Of a stretch of DNA of 64,000 bases, positions 16,616 to 26,258 are shown piece after piece (positions within the stretch are counted from its first letter, which is position 1; each line of letters opens with the position of its first letter). This DNA comes from Massilia sp. erpn. GTDB taxonomy: Bacteria; Pseudomonadota; Gammaproteobacteria; Burkholderiales; Burkholderiaceae_D. The DNA is taken from NCBI RefSeq assembly GCF_024400215.1, contig NZ_CP053748.1, positions 1,736,001 to 1,800,000 of the forward strand, in the 5' to 3' direction. The notes under the pieces were generated by a model. The model did not search any database. It was not told the DNA's origin and saw only the letters and a list, made by a program, of their open reading frames with translations. The position numbers were made by a program, and so were the translations under genes.

Positions 16616-19600
16616 GCCGTTCTTTCGTTGATCTTCAGGTGCAGCGCGGAGGCCGCCTCGTTCAGTTGCGCCAGTGCGCCATCAAAATCGTACTGGCCGA
16701 TCTGGCGCTGCAGCTGGCGCGCATGCTCGCCCTGCCCTGCCGCCGCCAGCTGCGGACAGAGTTTTTCGGCCAGCTTGAGGGCTGCCGAGTCGTCCTGCTC
16801 CAGCAACGACGCCAGTTCCTGCAGGCCGGCGGCCAGGGCCACCAGGTCTTGCTGGTCCGCCGCGGCGGAAGCATTGGCCTCGCCGGCCGGCACCTTGGTG
16901 CGCGCCGCGCCGCCTTGCAGCGCCGCCGGGTCGATGACACTGCCCGCGCCCAGGCGCAGGGTCATGGTGATGCTGACCACCACGTCGCGCAACTCTGCTT
17001 GCATGGCGGCAGTCACTTCGTCGCGCCCTTCTTCCACCCCATGGCTAAGCATGGATTCCAGCTGCGCCGCACTATCAGCCACACCGGCCGCGCCGATATT
17101 GCCGGCCAGGCCCTTGACGGTATGCGCCTCACGCGTGGCGGCCGCCAGGTCGTTGTTGTCGACGGCGGCGGCGATGCGATCCATCACATCGGCCTGGGTT
17201 TCCACAAAGCGTATCAGCAGCTTGCGCATCAGCTTAGCATTTCCGCCGACGCGCTGCAGCGCCGCTTCCATTTGCAGGCCGGGAATCTGCGGCAGGCTTT
17301 CCTGCACCTCCTCGCGCACCGCCGCCGGGCTGGCGAACGGACGGCGCGGCTTGATCCAGCGCGCCAGGGTGGCGAACAGCTGACCCACATCGATGGGCTT
17401 GGCGATGAAATCGTTCATGCCGACGGCCAGGCATTTTTCCTTGTCGCCCACCATGGCGTTGGCCGTCATGGCGATCACGGGCAGCTCGGAGTAGCGCGGA
17501 TTTTCGCGCAGCTTGCGGGTGGCGTCGTAGCCGTCCATGATCGGCATCTGGCAGTCCATCAGCACACCATCGTAATGGGTGACGGCGATCTTGGCCAGGG
17601 CCATGGCGCCATTGGTGGCCACGTCAACGCGTACGCCGGCATCGCCCAGCAGCTGCTGCGCCACTTCGCGGTTGACCTCATTGTCTTCCACCAGCAGCAG
17701 GTGGGCGCCGCGCATGGACTGGGCCGCCGACTGGTAATCGGCTTCGCGGCGGCGCGTGCGGCAACGGTTCAAGTCCTTGCCGTAGGCGGTGGAGATGGAA
17801 TCCATCAGGGTCGAGGCGCTGACCGGTTTATTGAGCACGCTGTCCACATGGACTTCGCGCGCCTCGTCCATCAGCACGTCACGGTTGTAGGCGGTGACGA
17901 CGATGAAGCGTGGCAGCGCATCCGGCACAAAGCCGGCATCGGCACGGATAGCCTGGATCGCTTCGATGCCGTTCATTTCCGGCATCTGCCAGTCCATCAG
18001 CACCAGGCCGAAGGGCTGGCCGGCCTGGCGCGCCTGGGATACGGCCAGCACGGCTTCGGGGCCGCTGCCCACGCCCACCGCGTCGAACTGCAGGGAGGTC
18101 AGCATGGCGACGAAGATTTCGCGCGCGGCGGCATTATCGTCCACCACCAGCACGCGTTCGCCGGCGATGTCGGAATCGGGCGCCACGTCGGGCGTATGCG
18201 TGCTGGCCAGGCCGAAGCGGGCGCTGAAGAAGAAGTTGCTGCCCACCCCGGCTTCGCTTTCCAGGCCGATCTCACCCTCCATCATCTCCACCAGGCGCTT
18301 GCTGATGGTCAGGCCCAGGCCCGTGCCGCCGTGGTGACGGGTGGTCGAGGTGTCGCCCTGGGTAAAGGCCTGGAACAATTTGGTGCGCTGGGCCGGGGTC
18401 AAGCCGATGCCGGTGTCGCGCACATCGACGCGCAAACTGACTTGATCGTCGGTCTTGTCCAGCACGCGGATGGTGACCACGATCTCGCCCTGCTCGGTGA
18501 ACTTGATGGCGTTATTGGTCAGGTTGATCAGCACCTGGCCGAAGCGCAGCGGGTCGCCCACCAGGGCCACCGGCACGTCGGGCGCGATGTCGAACAGCAG
18601 TTCCAGGCCCTTGTCCTGGGCGCGCATCACCGACAGGTCGGCAATATGGGCCATCACGTCCTCAAGATAGAAGTCGACGTTCTCGAAGGCCAGCTTGCCC
18701 GCCTCGATCTTGGAGAAGTCCAGGATATCGTTGACGATGCCGAGCAGGTTGCGCGCCGCCGACTCCACCTTCTCCAGGTAGTTGCGCTGCTTCGGCGTGA
18801 GTTCGGTCTGCAGGGCCAGATGCGTCATGCCGATGATGCCGTTCATCGGCGTGCGGATCTCGTGCGACATATTGGCCAGGAAGTCGGACTTCATCTTGGT
18901 GGCGTCTTCCGCTACTTCCACCGCGTGGCGCAGTTGCTGTTCGGCCGCCAGCGCCGCCGTCATGTCCTTCAGGGCCAAGAGCAGCTCGCCCGTTTCATTT
19001 TTCGAAGTGACTTCAATCACGGAACTCAGGTCGCCCTTGGCAACGCGGGTGGCAATGGCCACGGCTTCGGCCAGCGGCCGCGTGATCGAGCGCGCCGAGA
19101 TGGCAAAGGCCACGCCCACCAGCACGGCGGCCAGGCCGATGGCGCTCATCCACACCAGCGAGGCGTTGATGTCGGCGCGCGCCTCGGCGCCGGCCGCCAG
19201 CACGGTGCGCTTTTGCAGCGCGCTCAGTTCGCGGATGGCGCCTTGCAGGCGGTTCAGCGCGGGCGTGGCCAGATTATCCAGCCGGTCTTCGGCGCTGGTG
19301 CGTTCGCCCGCTTCCACCATATCGGCCACGGCGGCGAAGCTGTCGAAGTATTCATTGCGCGCCGATTTGATGCGCTCGATCAGGTGCTGGGCTTCCGGCG
19401 CTTTCTGCAACTCGGCCAGCTGCTCCAGTTCGCGGTCGATGCCGCGCTTGATTTCCTCGATGCGGGCGTAGCTGTGGGCGCGCTGCGCCAGATTGCTCTG
19501 CATGATCAGCGTCACCATGCGGGTGGACGCGTCACGCGAATGGATGTCGATATTGTTGATGGCGGTGTAGGCTGCCCAATCCTGGCTCAGGATGCGGTCG

Positions 19601-19722
19601 CCCTCGGCGCGGATGGCGTAGATGCGGCAGACGCCGACCAGAATCACGCTCATCATCAGAAAGATCAGGATCGCATAACCCGCGTTGATGCGAACACTGA
19701 TCCGTATGTCCCTAAAACGCAT
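16612..19722 (-). CDS. Hybrid sensor histidine kinase with two receivers and Hpt domain
   Basis: A 1036-residue membrane kinase. Domains in order: TM1 (about 12-34), a periplasmic four-helix-bundle chemoreceptor-like sensor (about 35-185), TM2 (about 188-210), HAMP (about 207-260), HisKA with His287 in [10 protein letters not shown], HATPase (about 390-505), receiver 1 with Asp577, receiver 2 with Asp723, and an Hpt domain with His867 in HTVKGLAGN. After the Hpt there is an alanine-rich C-terminal tail of about 120 residues. The full phosphorelay can run in one chain and end on the REC-HD-GYP protein encoded immediately downstream. The ligand is unknown. It follows the CWC protein gene by 18 bp. 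Confidence 0.93.
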   Translation of the reverse strand: MRFRDIRISVRINAGYAILIFLMMSVILVGVCRIYAIRAEGDRILSQDWAAYTAINNIDIHSRDASTRMVTLIMQSNLAQRAHSYARIEEIKRGIDRELEQLAELQKAPEAQHLIERIKSARNEYFDSFAAVADMVEAGERTSAEDRLDNLATPALNRLQGAIRELSALQKRTVLAAGAEARADINASLVWMSAIGLAAVLVGVAFAISARSITRPLAEAVAIATRVAKGDLSSVIEVTSKNETGELLLALKDMTAALAAEQQLRHAVEVAEDATKMKSDFLANMSHEIRTPMNGIIGMTHLALQTELTPKQRNYLEKVESAARNLLGIVNDILDFSKIEAGKLAFENVDFYLEDVMAHIADLSVMRAQDKGLELLFDIAPDVPVALVGDPLRFGQVLINLTNNAIKFTEQGEIVVTIRVLDKTDDQVSLRVDVRDTGIGLTPAQRTKLFQAFTQGDTSTTRHHGGTGLGLTISKRLVEMMEGEIGLESEAGVGSNFFFSARFGLASTHTPDVAPDSDIAGERVLVVDDNAAAREIFVAMLTSLQFDAVGVGSGPEAVLAVSQARQAGQPFGLVLMDWQMPEMNGIEAIQAIRADAGFVPDALPRFIVVTAYNRDVLMDEAREVHVDSVLNKPVSASTLMDSISTAYGKDLNRCRTRRREADYQSAAQSMRGAHLLLVEDNEVNREVAQQLLGDAGVRVDVATNGAMALAKIAVTHYDGVLMDCQMPIMDGYDATRKLRENPRYSELPVIAMTANAMVGDKEKCLAVGMNDFIAKPIDVGQLFATLARWIKPRRPFASPAAVREEVQESLPQIPGLQMEAALQRVGGNAKLMRKLLIRFVETQADVMDRIAAAVDNNDLAAATREAHTVKGLAGNIGAAGVADSAAQLESMLSHGVEEGRDEVTAAMQAELRDVVVSITMTLRLGAGSVIDPAALQGGAARTKVPAGEANASAAADQQDLVALAAGLQELASLLEQDDSAALKLAEKLCPQLAAAGQGEHARQLQRQIGQYDFDGALAQLNEAASALHLKINERTA

Positions 19723-19739
19723 AAAACTTCCTTAAAACT

Positions 19740-20045
19740 CTATCGGCCGGCGCGGGTCGCCTCGGCTCCACCCTCCATGTTAACCTGCTTTTGGGCAATA
19801 TGGTCTCTCAAACAGGCCGCGCACCAGCAGCCCACGGCCTCCCCGGCGGCGCTGGCGGCATCGCTTGCCGGCGCCGATGACAGCTCAGGAACCGTTACCG
19901 GGACCGGGGCCGTTACCGGGACCGGGACCGGCACGGCGGGCGGGAAGTAGGTGCACCAGCAGGGTTCCGTGGGCAACTTGCCGTCCGGCCCCGCATCGAC
20001 CATGGCGCAGGAAAAACTGGCGCCGCAGCGTGTGCATGTACTCAT
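19740..20045 (-). CDS. Cysteine-rich CWC family protein
   Basis: A 101-residue small protein. The N-terminal CTRCGASFSC, the central EPCWC and the C-terminal GCWCAACLRDH fit the cysteine-rich CWC family (PF14375), probably binding zinc. Between them is a low-complexity Pro-Val-Thr linker encoded by a tandem DNA repeat (19892-19933). The gene overlaps the anti-sigma gene by 4 nt and precedes the hybrid kinase. Function unknown; a redox or metal-sensing role is only a guess. Confidence 0.8.
   Translation of the reverse strand: MSTCTRCGASFSCAMVDAGPDGKLPTEPCWCTYFPPAVPVPVPVTAPVPVTVPELSSAPASDAASAAGEAVGCWCAACLRDHIAQKQVNMEGGAEATRAGR
19892..19933. repeat. 18-bp tandem repeat inside the CWC gene
   Basis: The unit beginning CCGTTACCGGGACCGGG occurs at 19892-19909 and again at 19910-19927, followed by a partial ACCGG copy. 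It encodes the alternating Pro-Val/Thr linker of the CWC protein. An 18-bp unit keeps the reading frame when copy number changes, so linker length could vary between strains. Confidence 0.75.
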
Positions 20046-20248
20046 CGCTTCTCCTCGTCGTCAAAGGGAAAACGCCGCATGGCCTGGCGCAGCAGGGACA
20101 TCTGCCCGCTGAAGCGGGTGCAGGCGTCGCACACGGTCAGGTGCAGGCGCATGCGGATGCGCTCCACCAGCGAGAGCTTGCGGTCCATGCCTTCGGAGAC
20201 GAGGCGGTGTACTTCGCGGCAGGTTGGCTTGAGGCCGGATTTTTCCAT
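20042..20248 (-). CDS. Zinc-finger (zf-HC2-like) anti-sigma factor
   Basis: A 68-residue protein with the pattern CxxVHRLVSEGMDRKLS...RLHLTVCDACTRF, that is a Cys-His-Cys-x2-Cys zinc finger of the zf-HC2/anti-sigma type. It lacks a membrane helix, so it would be a soluble anti-sigma factor. The ATG at 20248 lies 8 bp after the sigma gene stop and matches the usual family start; an upstream ATG at 20296 inside the sigma gene is less likely. It is followed with 4-nt overlap by the CWC gene. Confidence 0.82.
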   Translation of the reverse strand: MEKSGLKPTCREVHRLVSEGMDRKLSLVERIRMRLHLTVCDACTRFSGQMSLLRQAMRRFPFDDEEKR

Positions 20249-20256
20249 AGGGTTGT

Positions 20257-20829
20257 CTAGTGAGCGTGCTGGCCGAACCAGTTCAAATCGAGACATTCGC
20301 GCAGGCGCATACGGGCACGATACAGCAGTACCCAGGCATTAGCCGTGGTAATCGCCAATTCCTTACAAATTTCCTCGGTTTCCAGTTCCAGCCATTCGCG
20401 CATCATGAAAATGCGCGCGGTCTTGGCCGGCAGCTTGTCGAGACAGACTTCGAGCACGCGGAAGAAGTCCTTCTGTTCCAGGCTGCGGTCGGGATCGCCC
20501 CACTGGCGCGGCAGCTCGCGCGCATGGCCGTCGCGTGCGAACAGGGCGTCGATGGCCTCGTCCTCGCTCTGCCCCTCGTCCGGTTCGATCTGGCGTTCGC
20601 GCGTGGCGCTGCGCAGGGCGTCGATGATCTTGTATTTGAGGATGCCGGTCACATAGGTGCGCAGCGAGGACTGGCCGGCATAGCGTTCCGGCCGTTCCAG
20701 CACGGCGATCAGGGCATCCTGTACGGCATCTTCGGCCAGGGCTTGGTTTCGTATTTGCAACTGTGCAAAGCGGACAAGCAAGGGCCGCATGGCTTCAAGC
20801 TGGCTATGGAGTTCTTCGTTGGCAGGCAT
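20257..20829 (-). CDS. ECF-type RNA polymerase sigma factor
   Basis: A 190-residue sigma-70-family protein with region 2 (about 10-80; [20 protein letters not shown], [18 protein letters not shown]) and region 4 (about 125-180; [20 protein letters not shown], then a helix-turn-helix ending in [10 protein letters not shown]). It directs RNA polymerase to alternative promoters and is probably held inactive by the zinc-finger protein encoded just downstream. Upstream of its start, at 20856-20870, is a perfect small palindrome CGGATTGACAATCCG in the gap shared with argB. Target promoters are unknown. Confidence 0.88.
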   Translation of the reverse strand: MPANEELHSQLEAMRPLLVRFAQLQIRNQALAEDAVQDALIAVLERPERYAGQSSLRTYVTGILKYKIIDALRSATRERQIEPDEGQSEDEAIDALFARDGHARELPRQWGDPDRSLEQKDFFRVLEVCLDKLPAKTARIFMMREWLELETEEICKELAITTANAWVLLYRARMRLRECLDLNWFGQHAH

Positions 20830-20942
20830 ATGCGGCCAGCCTAGCGGAAGCGTGCCGGATTGACAATCCGATTGGGCCGAAAATTCACACTTGCAAGCGG
20901 CGATTGGCTGTAAAATCGCACAAATTTCTAACCGGACCCGCC

Positions 20943-21869
20943 ATGACCTCTTTGCCTAATCTGAGCCTGGACATGAATCAAAACGACCTGACTGCGGTCT
21001 CGCCGCAGATCAAGGCTCAGATTCTGGCCGAAGCGCTGCCCTACATCCGTAATTTCCACGGTAAGACCATCGTCATCAAATATGGTGGCAATGCCATGAC
21101 CGACGAGCGCCTGAAGCACGGCTTCGCGCGCGATGTGATCCTGCTAAAACTGGTAGGCATGAATCCGGTCGTGGTGCACGGTGGCGGTCCGCAGATCGAC
21201 AACGCACTGAAAAAAATCGGCAAGCAAGGCACTTTCGTGCAAGGCATGCGCATCACCGACGAAGAAACCATGGAAGTGGTGGAGTGGGTGCTGGGCGGCG
21301 AGGTGCAGCAGGATATCGTGATGCTGATTAACCACTACGGCGGCCAGGCCGTGGGCCTGACCGGCAAGGACGGCGGCTTGATCCGCGCGCGCAAGATGGC
21401 CATGCCGGACCGCGAAAATCCGGGCCAGTTCCTCGACATCGGCTTCGTCGGCGAGATCGACGCGATCAATCCGGCCGTGGTCAAGGCGCTGCAGGACGAC
21501 GCCTTCATCCCCATCATTTCGCCGATCGGCTTCGGCCAGGACGGCCAGGCCTACAACATCAATGCCGACGTGGTAGCGGGCAAGATCGCGGAAATCCTGA
21601 AGGCCGAAAAGCTGATCATGATGACCAATATCGCCGGCGTTCAGGACAAGAACGGCAATCTGGTGACCGACCTGTCGGCGCGCGAAATCGACGAGATGTT
21701 CGCCGACGGCACGATTTCGGGCGGCATGCTGCCTAAAATTTCCTCAGCATTGGACGCTGCCAAGTCCGGCGTGAACACCGTGCACATCATCGATGGGCGG
21801 ATTGAGCACAGTTTATTGCTTGAGGTGTTGACCGAACAGGCATTTGGCACTATGATCCGGTCTCACTAA
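20943..21869 (+). CDS. argB: Acetylglutamate kinase
   Basis: A 308-residue amino-acid kinase catalysing ATP-dependent phosphorylation of N-acetyl-L-glutamate, the second step of arginine synthesis. Landmarks are [12 protein letters not shown] near residue 40, [11 protein letters not shown] (substrate loop), [18 protein letters not shown] [12 protein letters not shown], and the C-terminal [18 protein letters not shown]. The frame is open further upstream; the ATG at 20943 fits the family, although a second ATG at 20973 is possible and neither has a strong ribosome binding site. The argB, nucleotidase and slmA cluster is a recurrent Burkholderiales arrangement. Confidence 0.95.
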   Translation: MTSLPNLSLDMNQNDLTAVSPQIKAQILAEALPYIRNFHGKTIVIKYGGNAMTDERLKHGFARDVILLKLVGMNPVVVHGGGPQIDNALKKIGKQGTFVQGMRITDEETMEVVEWVLGGEVQQDIVMLINHYGGQAVGLTGKDGGLIRARKMAMPDRENPGQFLDIGFVGEIDAINPAVVKALQDDAFIPIISPIGFGQDGQAYNINADVVAGKIAEILKAEKLIMMTNIAGVQDKNGNLVTDLSAREIDEMFADGTISGGMLPKISSALDAAKSGVNTVHIIDGRIEHSLLLEVLTEQAFGTMIRSH

Positions 21870-21876
21870 ATTTTTT

Positions 21877-21904
21877 AGCGGCGCAAGAACACCACAGCGC
21901 CGCT
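21877..21904. other. Hairpin between argB and tRNA-Thr
   Basis: AGCGGCGC at 21877-21884 pairs with GCGCCGCT at 21897-21904 around a 12-nt loop. The T-run lies before rather than after the stem on the plus strand, so it is not a standard intrinsic terminator. It may end or process the argB transcript just ahead of the tRNA gene. Confidence 0.35.
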
Positions 21905-21915
21905 GAAATGTGAAT

Positions 21916-21990
<75 letters not shown>

Positions 21991-21997
21991 TTCCTCT

Positions 21998-22921
21998 TCA
22001 GTACACCCGCTCCACCGCAATACCTCGCCGACGCAGCAGTTCCGGCACATTCTCCCAACCGACCAGATGCAGCGCCCCGATCGCGGCCACGCTGAGTTTT
22101 TCGCGCGCCAGCAGTTTGGCAATGCCGTCGGCCAGTTGCGGATTGCGCTCTTCCAGCAATACCTTTTTCATAAATTTGCCGGAAAAAGTAGCATCACTGG
22201 ACAGTTTGCGCGCCACGGCATCCAAGGCGGCCGGATTGGCGCTGCTCCAGGCGTCCATCAATTCGCGCGCTTCGGCCGCATATTTCTCGTCTTCGATCGA
22301 TTGCAGGTCTTCTTCCAGCATGCGCAGCTGCTCGGCGTCGCTCAGGCGGCCGAACAGGGCCATCTGGCCTTCCACCGACTCCAGCTCCTCGACCTTGAGG
22401 CGGCGCGCGTGCGCCTGCTTGGACAGCCAAGCGTCCACCGCCAGGATGGGTTGATAACCCTGGGCGCCGAATTCCGCGATGGTCAGGGCGCTGGTCAGCA
22501 TCCACGGCTTCAAGGGCGCGGCCGCTTCCGGCGGAATGCCGTATTTGCGCAGCGCCCGCTCCAGGCGCGCGCGCGAGGCCGGCGAGAGCTGGGCCGAGGC
22601 CGGGCCGCTGCCGGGCGCGTAGACGCCGTATTTGCGCACGGCGTTGAGCATGCGTTTCTGGTCCGCCAGCGGGTCGATTTCCAGCGCCAGCACGCTGGCC
22701 TGCATCAGGGCTTCGGTGATGCGCGGTTCCAGCGGATAGAAATCGGGCGAGCCGACGTGGATGGTGCCGAACAGGTAAAGCGTATTGCCGCCCTGCTCCG
22801 CCTTGAACAGCACGCCGCGGTTCGGAATGGCCGTGGCGCTAGCCTGCGCCTGCTGCGCCCATGCGGGCTGCAAGGTCAGGCAGAACAGACTGTAAAAGAT
22901 CACTATAATCAGGCGTCGCAT
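21998..22921 (-). CDS. TraB/GumN family protein
   Basis: A 307-residue exported protein with a Sec signal peptide (about residues 1-22, ending AWAQ). The two family motifs, LYLFGTIHVG near the N-terminus and IGALHLVG near the C-terminus, identify the TraB/GumN (TIKI-like) family, which is proposed to contain metallopeptidases acting outside the cytoplasm. The conserved GxxH pairs are intact. It ends only 7 bp from the tRNA-Thr 3' end and is divergent from the nucleotidase gene at 22958. Substrate unknown. Confidence 0.88.
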   Translation of the reverse strand: MRRLIIVIFYSLFCLTLQPAWAQQAQASATAIPNRGVLFKAEQGGNTLYLFGTIHVGSPDFYPLEPRITEALMQASVLALEIDPLADQKRMLNAVRKYGVYAPGSGPASAQLSPASRARLERALRKYGIPPEAAAPLKPWMLTSALTIAEFGAQGYQPILAVDAWLSKQAHARRLKVEELESVEGQMALFGRLSDAEQLRMLEEDLQSIEDEKYAAEARELMDAWSSANPAALDAVARKLSSDATFSGKFMKKVLLEERNPQLADGIAKLLAREKLSVAAIGALHLVGWENVPELLRRRGIAVERVY

Positions 22922-22957
22922 GTTTTCCTTGGCTGCTTACTCTCTGGTTAATCTCCC

Positions 22958-23683
22958 GTGAATATTAAACGCTCCGATCCGGTCTGGCTATTCGACCTGG
23001 ATAACACCCTGCACAACGCCTCGCACGCCATCTTCCCGGCTATCAAAACGAATATGAATGCCTATATGGCACGCGTGCTGGGCGACGGCGACACGCCGGC
23101 GGATATGGAGACAGTGAATGCGGCACGCACCCTGTATTGGCAGCGCTATGGCGCAACGCTGCTGGGACTGGTGCGCCACCATGGCGTAAACGCCGGCCAT
23201 TTCCTGGACCAGACGCATGAGATGGAAGATCTGCGCGCCATGATGCGCCATGAAAAAGGCCTGGGCCGCCTGCTCAAGCGCCTGCCCGGCCGCAAAATCC
23301 TGCTGACCAACGCGCCGCACCGCTATTCGACGGCGGTGCTGCGGCATATGGGCTTGCAGCGCCAGTTCTCCCACCATATCTCGATCGAATCGATGCGGGT
23401 GCACCGCGAGCTGCGGCCCAAGCCGTCAAAACTGATGCTGCGCTCCCTGATGCGCAAGCAGGGCGTGACGGCGCGCCGCTGCATTCTGGTGGAGGACACG
23501 CTGGCCAATCTGCGCACGGCGCATATGCTGGGCATGCGCACCGTCTGGGTCACGCAATACCTGATCGTGGGCGATCCGATTGGCTCGGCACATCCCCCGA
23601 AAAGGCTGAATCGGCCCGCTTGGGTCGATGTCAAAGTAAAATCTGTCAAACATCTGCCGGCGCGGCTTGCGCGCCTGCGCTGA
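22958..23683 (+). CDS. HAD-family pyrimidine 5'-nucleotidase
   Basis: A 241-residue haloacid-dehalogenase hydrolase of the pyrimidine 5'-nucleotidase (SDT1/PHM8-like) group. Motif I is WLFDLDNTLHNASHAIF (nucleophile Asp and following Asp), motif II is LTNAPHRY, and the motif III/IV region is KPSKLMLRSLMRKQ and LVEDTLANLRTA. It dephosphorylates pyrimidine nucleoside monophosphates. It is placed between argB and slmA, as in related genomes, and is followed 31 bp later by slmA. Confidence 0.87.
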   Translation: MNIKRSDPVWLFDLDNTLHNASHAIFPAIKTNMNAYMARVLGDGDTPADMETVNAARTLYWQRYGATLLGLVRHHGVNAGHFLDQTHEMEDLRAMMRHEKGLGRLLKRLPGRKILLTNAPHRYSTAVLRHMGLQRQFSHHISIESMRVHRELRPKPSKLMLRSLMRKQGVTARRCILVEDTLANLRTAHMLGMRTVWVTQYLIVGDPIGSAHPPKRLNRPAWVDVKVKSVKHLPARLARLR

Positions 23684-23714
23684 TTCCCTCTTTTCAACCT
23701 TAGGTCGAACTCAC

Positions 23715-24290
23715 ATGGCTAGTACCCCGCCAGGCCAACGCCGGCTGCAAATCCTCCAGGCCTTGGCCGAGATGCTGGAGCACCCGAAAGGCGAGAAAAT
23801 CACCACCGCCGCGCTGGCGCGCAAGCTGGAATTCTCGGAGGCGGCCCTGTACCGCCATTTCGCCAGCAAGGCGCAGATGTTCGAGGGGCTGATCGAGTTC
23901 ATCGAGTCCACGGTCTTTGGCCTGATCAACCAGATCGCCGAAAAACAGCAGGACGGCCTGGCCCAGGCGCGCGACATCCTGGCCATGCTGCTGCATTTCG
24001 CCAGCAGCAATCCGGGCATGACCCGGGTGCTGATCGGCGACGCGCTGGTGAACGAGGACGAGCGCCTGCAGGCGCGCATGAACCAGTTTTACGACCGCGT
24101 GGAGCTGGCGCTGAAACAGGCGCTGCGCCTGGCCGCCAGCGAAGGTCTGGCGCACGAAGCCGACGTGCCGGCGCGCGCCGCCATGCTGGTCAACTATGTT
24201 TTGGGCTGCTGGCACCGTTACGCCAAGAGCGGCTTCAAGCAAAACCCCTCACAGGATGCCCCCATCCAGATCGCACTACTGCTGCAATGA
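23715..24290 (+). CDS. slmA: Nucleoid occlusion factor SlmA
   Basis: A 191-residue TetR-fold protein. The DNA-binding helix-turn-helix reads ITTAALARKLEFSEAALYRHFASKAQMFEG-like within residues 30-60, and the ligand-free C-terminal part keeps the SlmA pattern (NPGMTRVLIGDALVNEDERL). SlmA binds specific chromosomal sites and blocks FtsZ assembly over the nucleoid. The ATG at 23715 was chosen over an in-frame start within the preceding gene. The last 4 nt overlap the pabB-pabC gene. Confidence 0.92.
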   Translation: MASTPPGQRRLQILQALAEMLEHPKGEKITTAALARKLEFSEAALYRHFASKAQMFEGLIEFIESTVFGLINQIAEKQQDGLAQARDILAMLLHFASSNPGMTRVLIGDALVNEDERLQARMNQFYDRVELALKQALRLAASEGLAHEADVPARAAMLVNYVLGCWHRYAKSGFKQNPSQDAPIQIALLLQ

Positions 24291-26176
24291 ACGACACTAG
24301 CTTCACCGGTTTTCCCTGCTTTGCGCTGCTGGACGACGCCAGCCCTGGCGATACCCTGGCGCCGCGCTCGCGCCTGTACACCGGCCACGCCGCCACCCTG
24401 AGCTGCAGCGACAGCGCGCAATGGCCGCAGTTGCTGGAGCAGATGCAGGCGGCGCTGGCGCGCGGCCAGTACGCCGTGAGCCTGTGCAGCTATGAACTGG
24501 GCGGCCATCTGCATGGCCTGCCGCCGCGCGCGGCGCAGGACGGCCAGCCGCCATTGGCGCAGATCCTGCTGTTCGAACGCTGCGAACTGCTCGGCCAAGC
24601 CGAGGTTGCGGCATGGCTGGCCGAGCGCTCCAGCGCGGAAGCCGGCGATGCGGCGGCGGCGGCCGGCTTGGCCGCTATCCGCGCCAATGTGACGGAAGCG
24701 GAGTTCAGCGATGCGATTGAACGCATCCGCGCCTATATCGCGGCGGGCGACACCTATCAGGTCAACTACACCTACCGCCTGCGCTTCGACGCCTTCGGTT
24801 CCATCTACGCCCTGTACGAAAGGCTGCGCGCGCGCCAGCCGGTGCCTTACGGCGCCCTGATCGGACTGGAAGACGGTACGGCGGTGGTCTCGCTGTCGCC
24901 CGAGCTGTTCGTCCAGCACCAGGACGGCGTGCTGACGGCGCGCCCGATGAAGGGCACGGCGCCGGCCGCCCTGCCCTCGCCCGCCATGCAGGACGCGGCA
25001 GCCCTGGCCGAGGAAAACCAGCGCCGCGCCCAGGCGCTGGCCAGCGATCCCAAGAACCGTGCCGAGAACCTGATGATCGTGGACCTGCTGCGCAACGATA
25101 TCGGCCGCGTGGCCGTCACCGGCAGCGTGCAGGTGCCCGACCTGTTCGAAGTGCAGCGCTACAGCAGCGTGCTACAAATGACCTCCACCGTGCGCGCCGA
25201 ACTGCGCCCCGACGCCAGCCTGGCTGAAGTCTTCGACGCGCTTTATCCCTGCGGCTCGATCACGGGCGCGCCCAAGCGCCGCACCATGGAAATCATCACC
25301 GAGCTGGAAACGGCGCCGCGCGGCATCTACACCGGCGCGATCGGCTGGTTCGATCCGCCCGCGCAAGCGCAAGGCGCGCGCCGCTTCGGCAATTTCTGCC
25401 TGTCGGTGCCGATCCGCACCCTGTATCTGCAAACGCCTGAAAATGGCGTGCGGCGCGGCGAAATGGGCGTGGGCGCAGGCATCGTCTACGACAGCAATCC
25501 GCAGGACGAATTCGCCGAGTGCCAATTGAAGGCGCGTTTCCTCACCGGCCTGTCCAACGATTTCGAGCTGTTCGAAACCATGCACGCCACGCGCGAAAGC
25601 GGCGCGCGCCATCTCGAACGCCATCTGCAGCGGCTGGAAGCTTCGGCGCGCTACTTCGGCTTTGCCTGGGACGAGGCGGCGGCGCGCGCCTATATCCAGA
25701 TGGCCTGCAATGCGCTGCCGCCCGCCACGCCGCACCGCCTACGCCTGGCGATGAAACAGGCCGGCGCCTTCGCCGCGCAAAGCGGCGCGCTCACGCCGCT
25801 GGCGGAACCGGTGCGCGTGCTGCTGGCGCCCGAGGCCACCAGCGCCAGCGAGCTTTTCCTGCGCCATAAATCGACACTGCGCGCGCGCTACGACGCGGCC
25901 TGGAAGGCGGCCGAAGCGCAAGGCGCTTTCGACCAGCTCTTCTTCAACGAGCTCGGCGAACTGACCGAGGGCGGACGCTCCAGCATCTTCCTGCGCCTGA
26001 GCGGCCGCTGGGTCACCCCGCCGCTGGCTTGCGGGCTGCTGCCCGGCGTGATGCGCGCGGTGATCCTCGACGCCTGGCAGGCCGAGGAAGCCGTGATCAC
26101 GCGCGCGATGCTGGCGCAAGCGGAGGAAATCGTCGTCTGCAACGCCTTGCGCGGAGCGCTACGGGCGACGCTGTAA
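24287..26176 (+). CDS. Fused aminodeoxychorismate synthase component I / aminodeoxychorismate lyase
   Basis: A 629-residue fusion. Residues about 90-400 form the chorismate-binding domain (PabB): VNYTYRLRFDAFGS, RPMKGTAP, NRAENLMIVDLLRND and CGSITGAPKRRTMEII are all present. Residues about 425-629 form a class IV aminotransferase-like domain (PabC): YDAAWKAAEAQGAFDQLFFN, GELTEGGRSSIF and LLPGVMRA. Together they convert chorismate plus amino-nitrogen to 4-aminobenzoate for folate, with the amidotransferase PabA supplied elsewhere. The start overlaps the slmA stop (ATGA). Confidence 0.93.
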   Translation: MNDTSFTGFPCFALLDDASPGDTLAPRSRLYTGHAATLSCSDSAQWPQLLEQMQAALARGQYAVSLCSYELGGHLHGLPPRAAQDGQPPLAQILLFERCELLGQAEVAAWLAERSSAEAGDAAAAAGLAAIRANVTEAEFSDAIERIRAYIAAGDTYQVNYTYRLRFDAFGSIYALYERLRARQPVPYGALIGLEDGTAVVSLSPELFVQHQDGVLTARPMKGTAPAALPSPAMQDAAALAEENQRRAQALASDPKNRAENLMIVDLLRNDIGRVAVTGSVQVPDLFEVQRYSSVLQMTSTVRAELRPDASLAEVFDALYPCGSITGAPKRRTMEIITELETAPRGIYTGAIGWFDPPAQAQGARRFGNFCLSVPIRTLYLQTPENGVRRGEMGVGAGIVYDSNPQDEFAECQLKARFLTGLSNDFELFETMHATRESGARHLERHLQRLEASARYFGFAWDEAAARAYIQMACNALPPATPHRLRLAMKQAGAFAAQSGALTPLAEPVRVLLAPEATSASELFLRHKSTLRARYDAAWKAAEAQGAFDQLFFNELGELTEGGRSSIFLRLSGRWVTPPLACGLLPGVMRAVILDAWQAEEAVITRAMLAQAEEIVVCNALRGALRATL

Positions 26177-26258
26177 GCATTTCATATTTCGTCCGCGCCC
26201 GAAGCTTGGGGACGCGGGGAGCCTTATCGTTGCGCTATTCATTCAACGAAAGGCTGCC

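Noticed and set aside
16639..19950. Very long plus-strand open frame opposite the hybrid kinase
   Set aside because: The translation is an antisense shadow rich in His, Gln and Arg without motifs, while the minus strand encodes a complete kinase.
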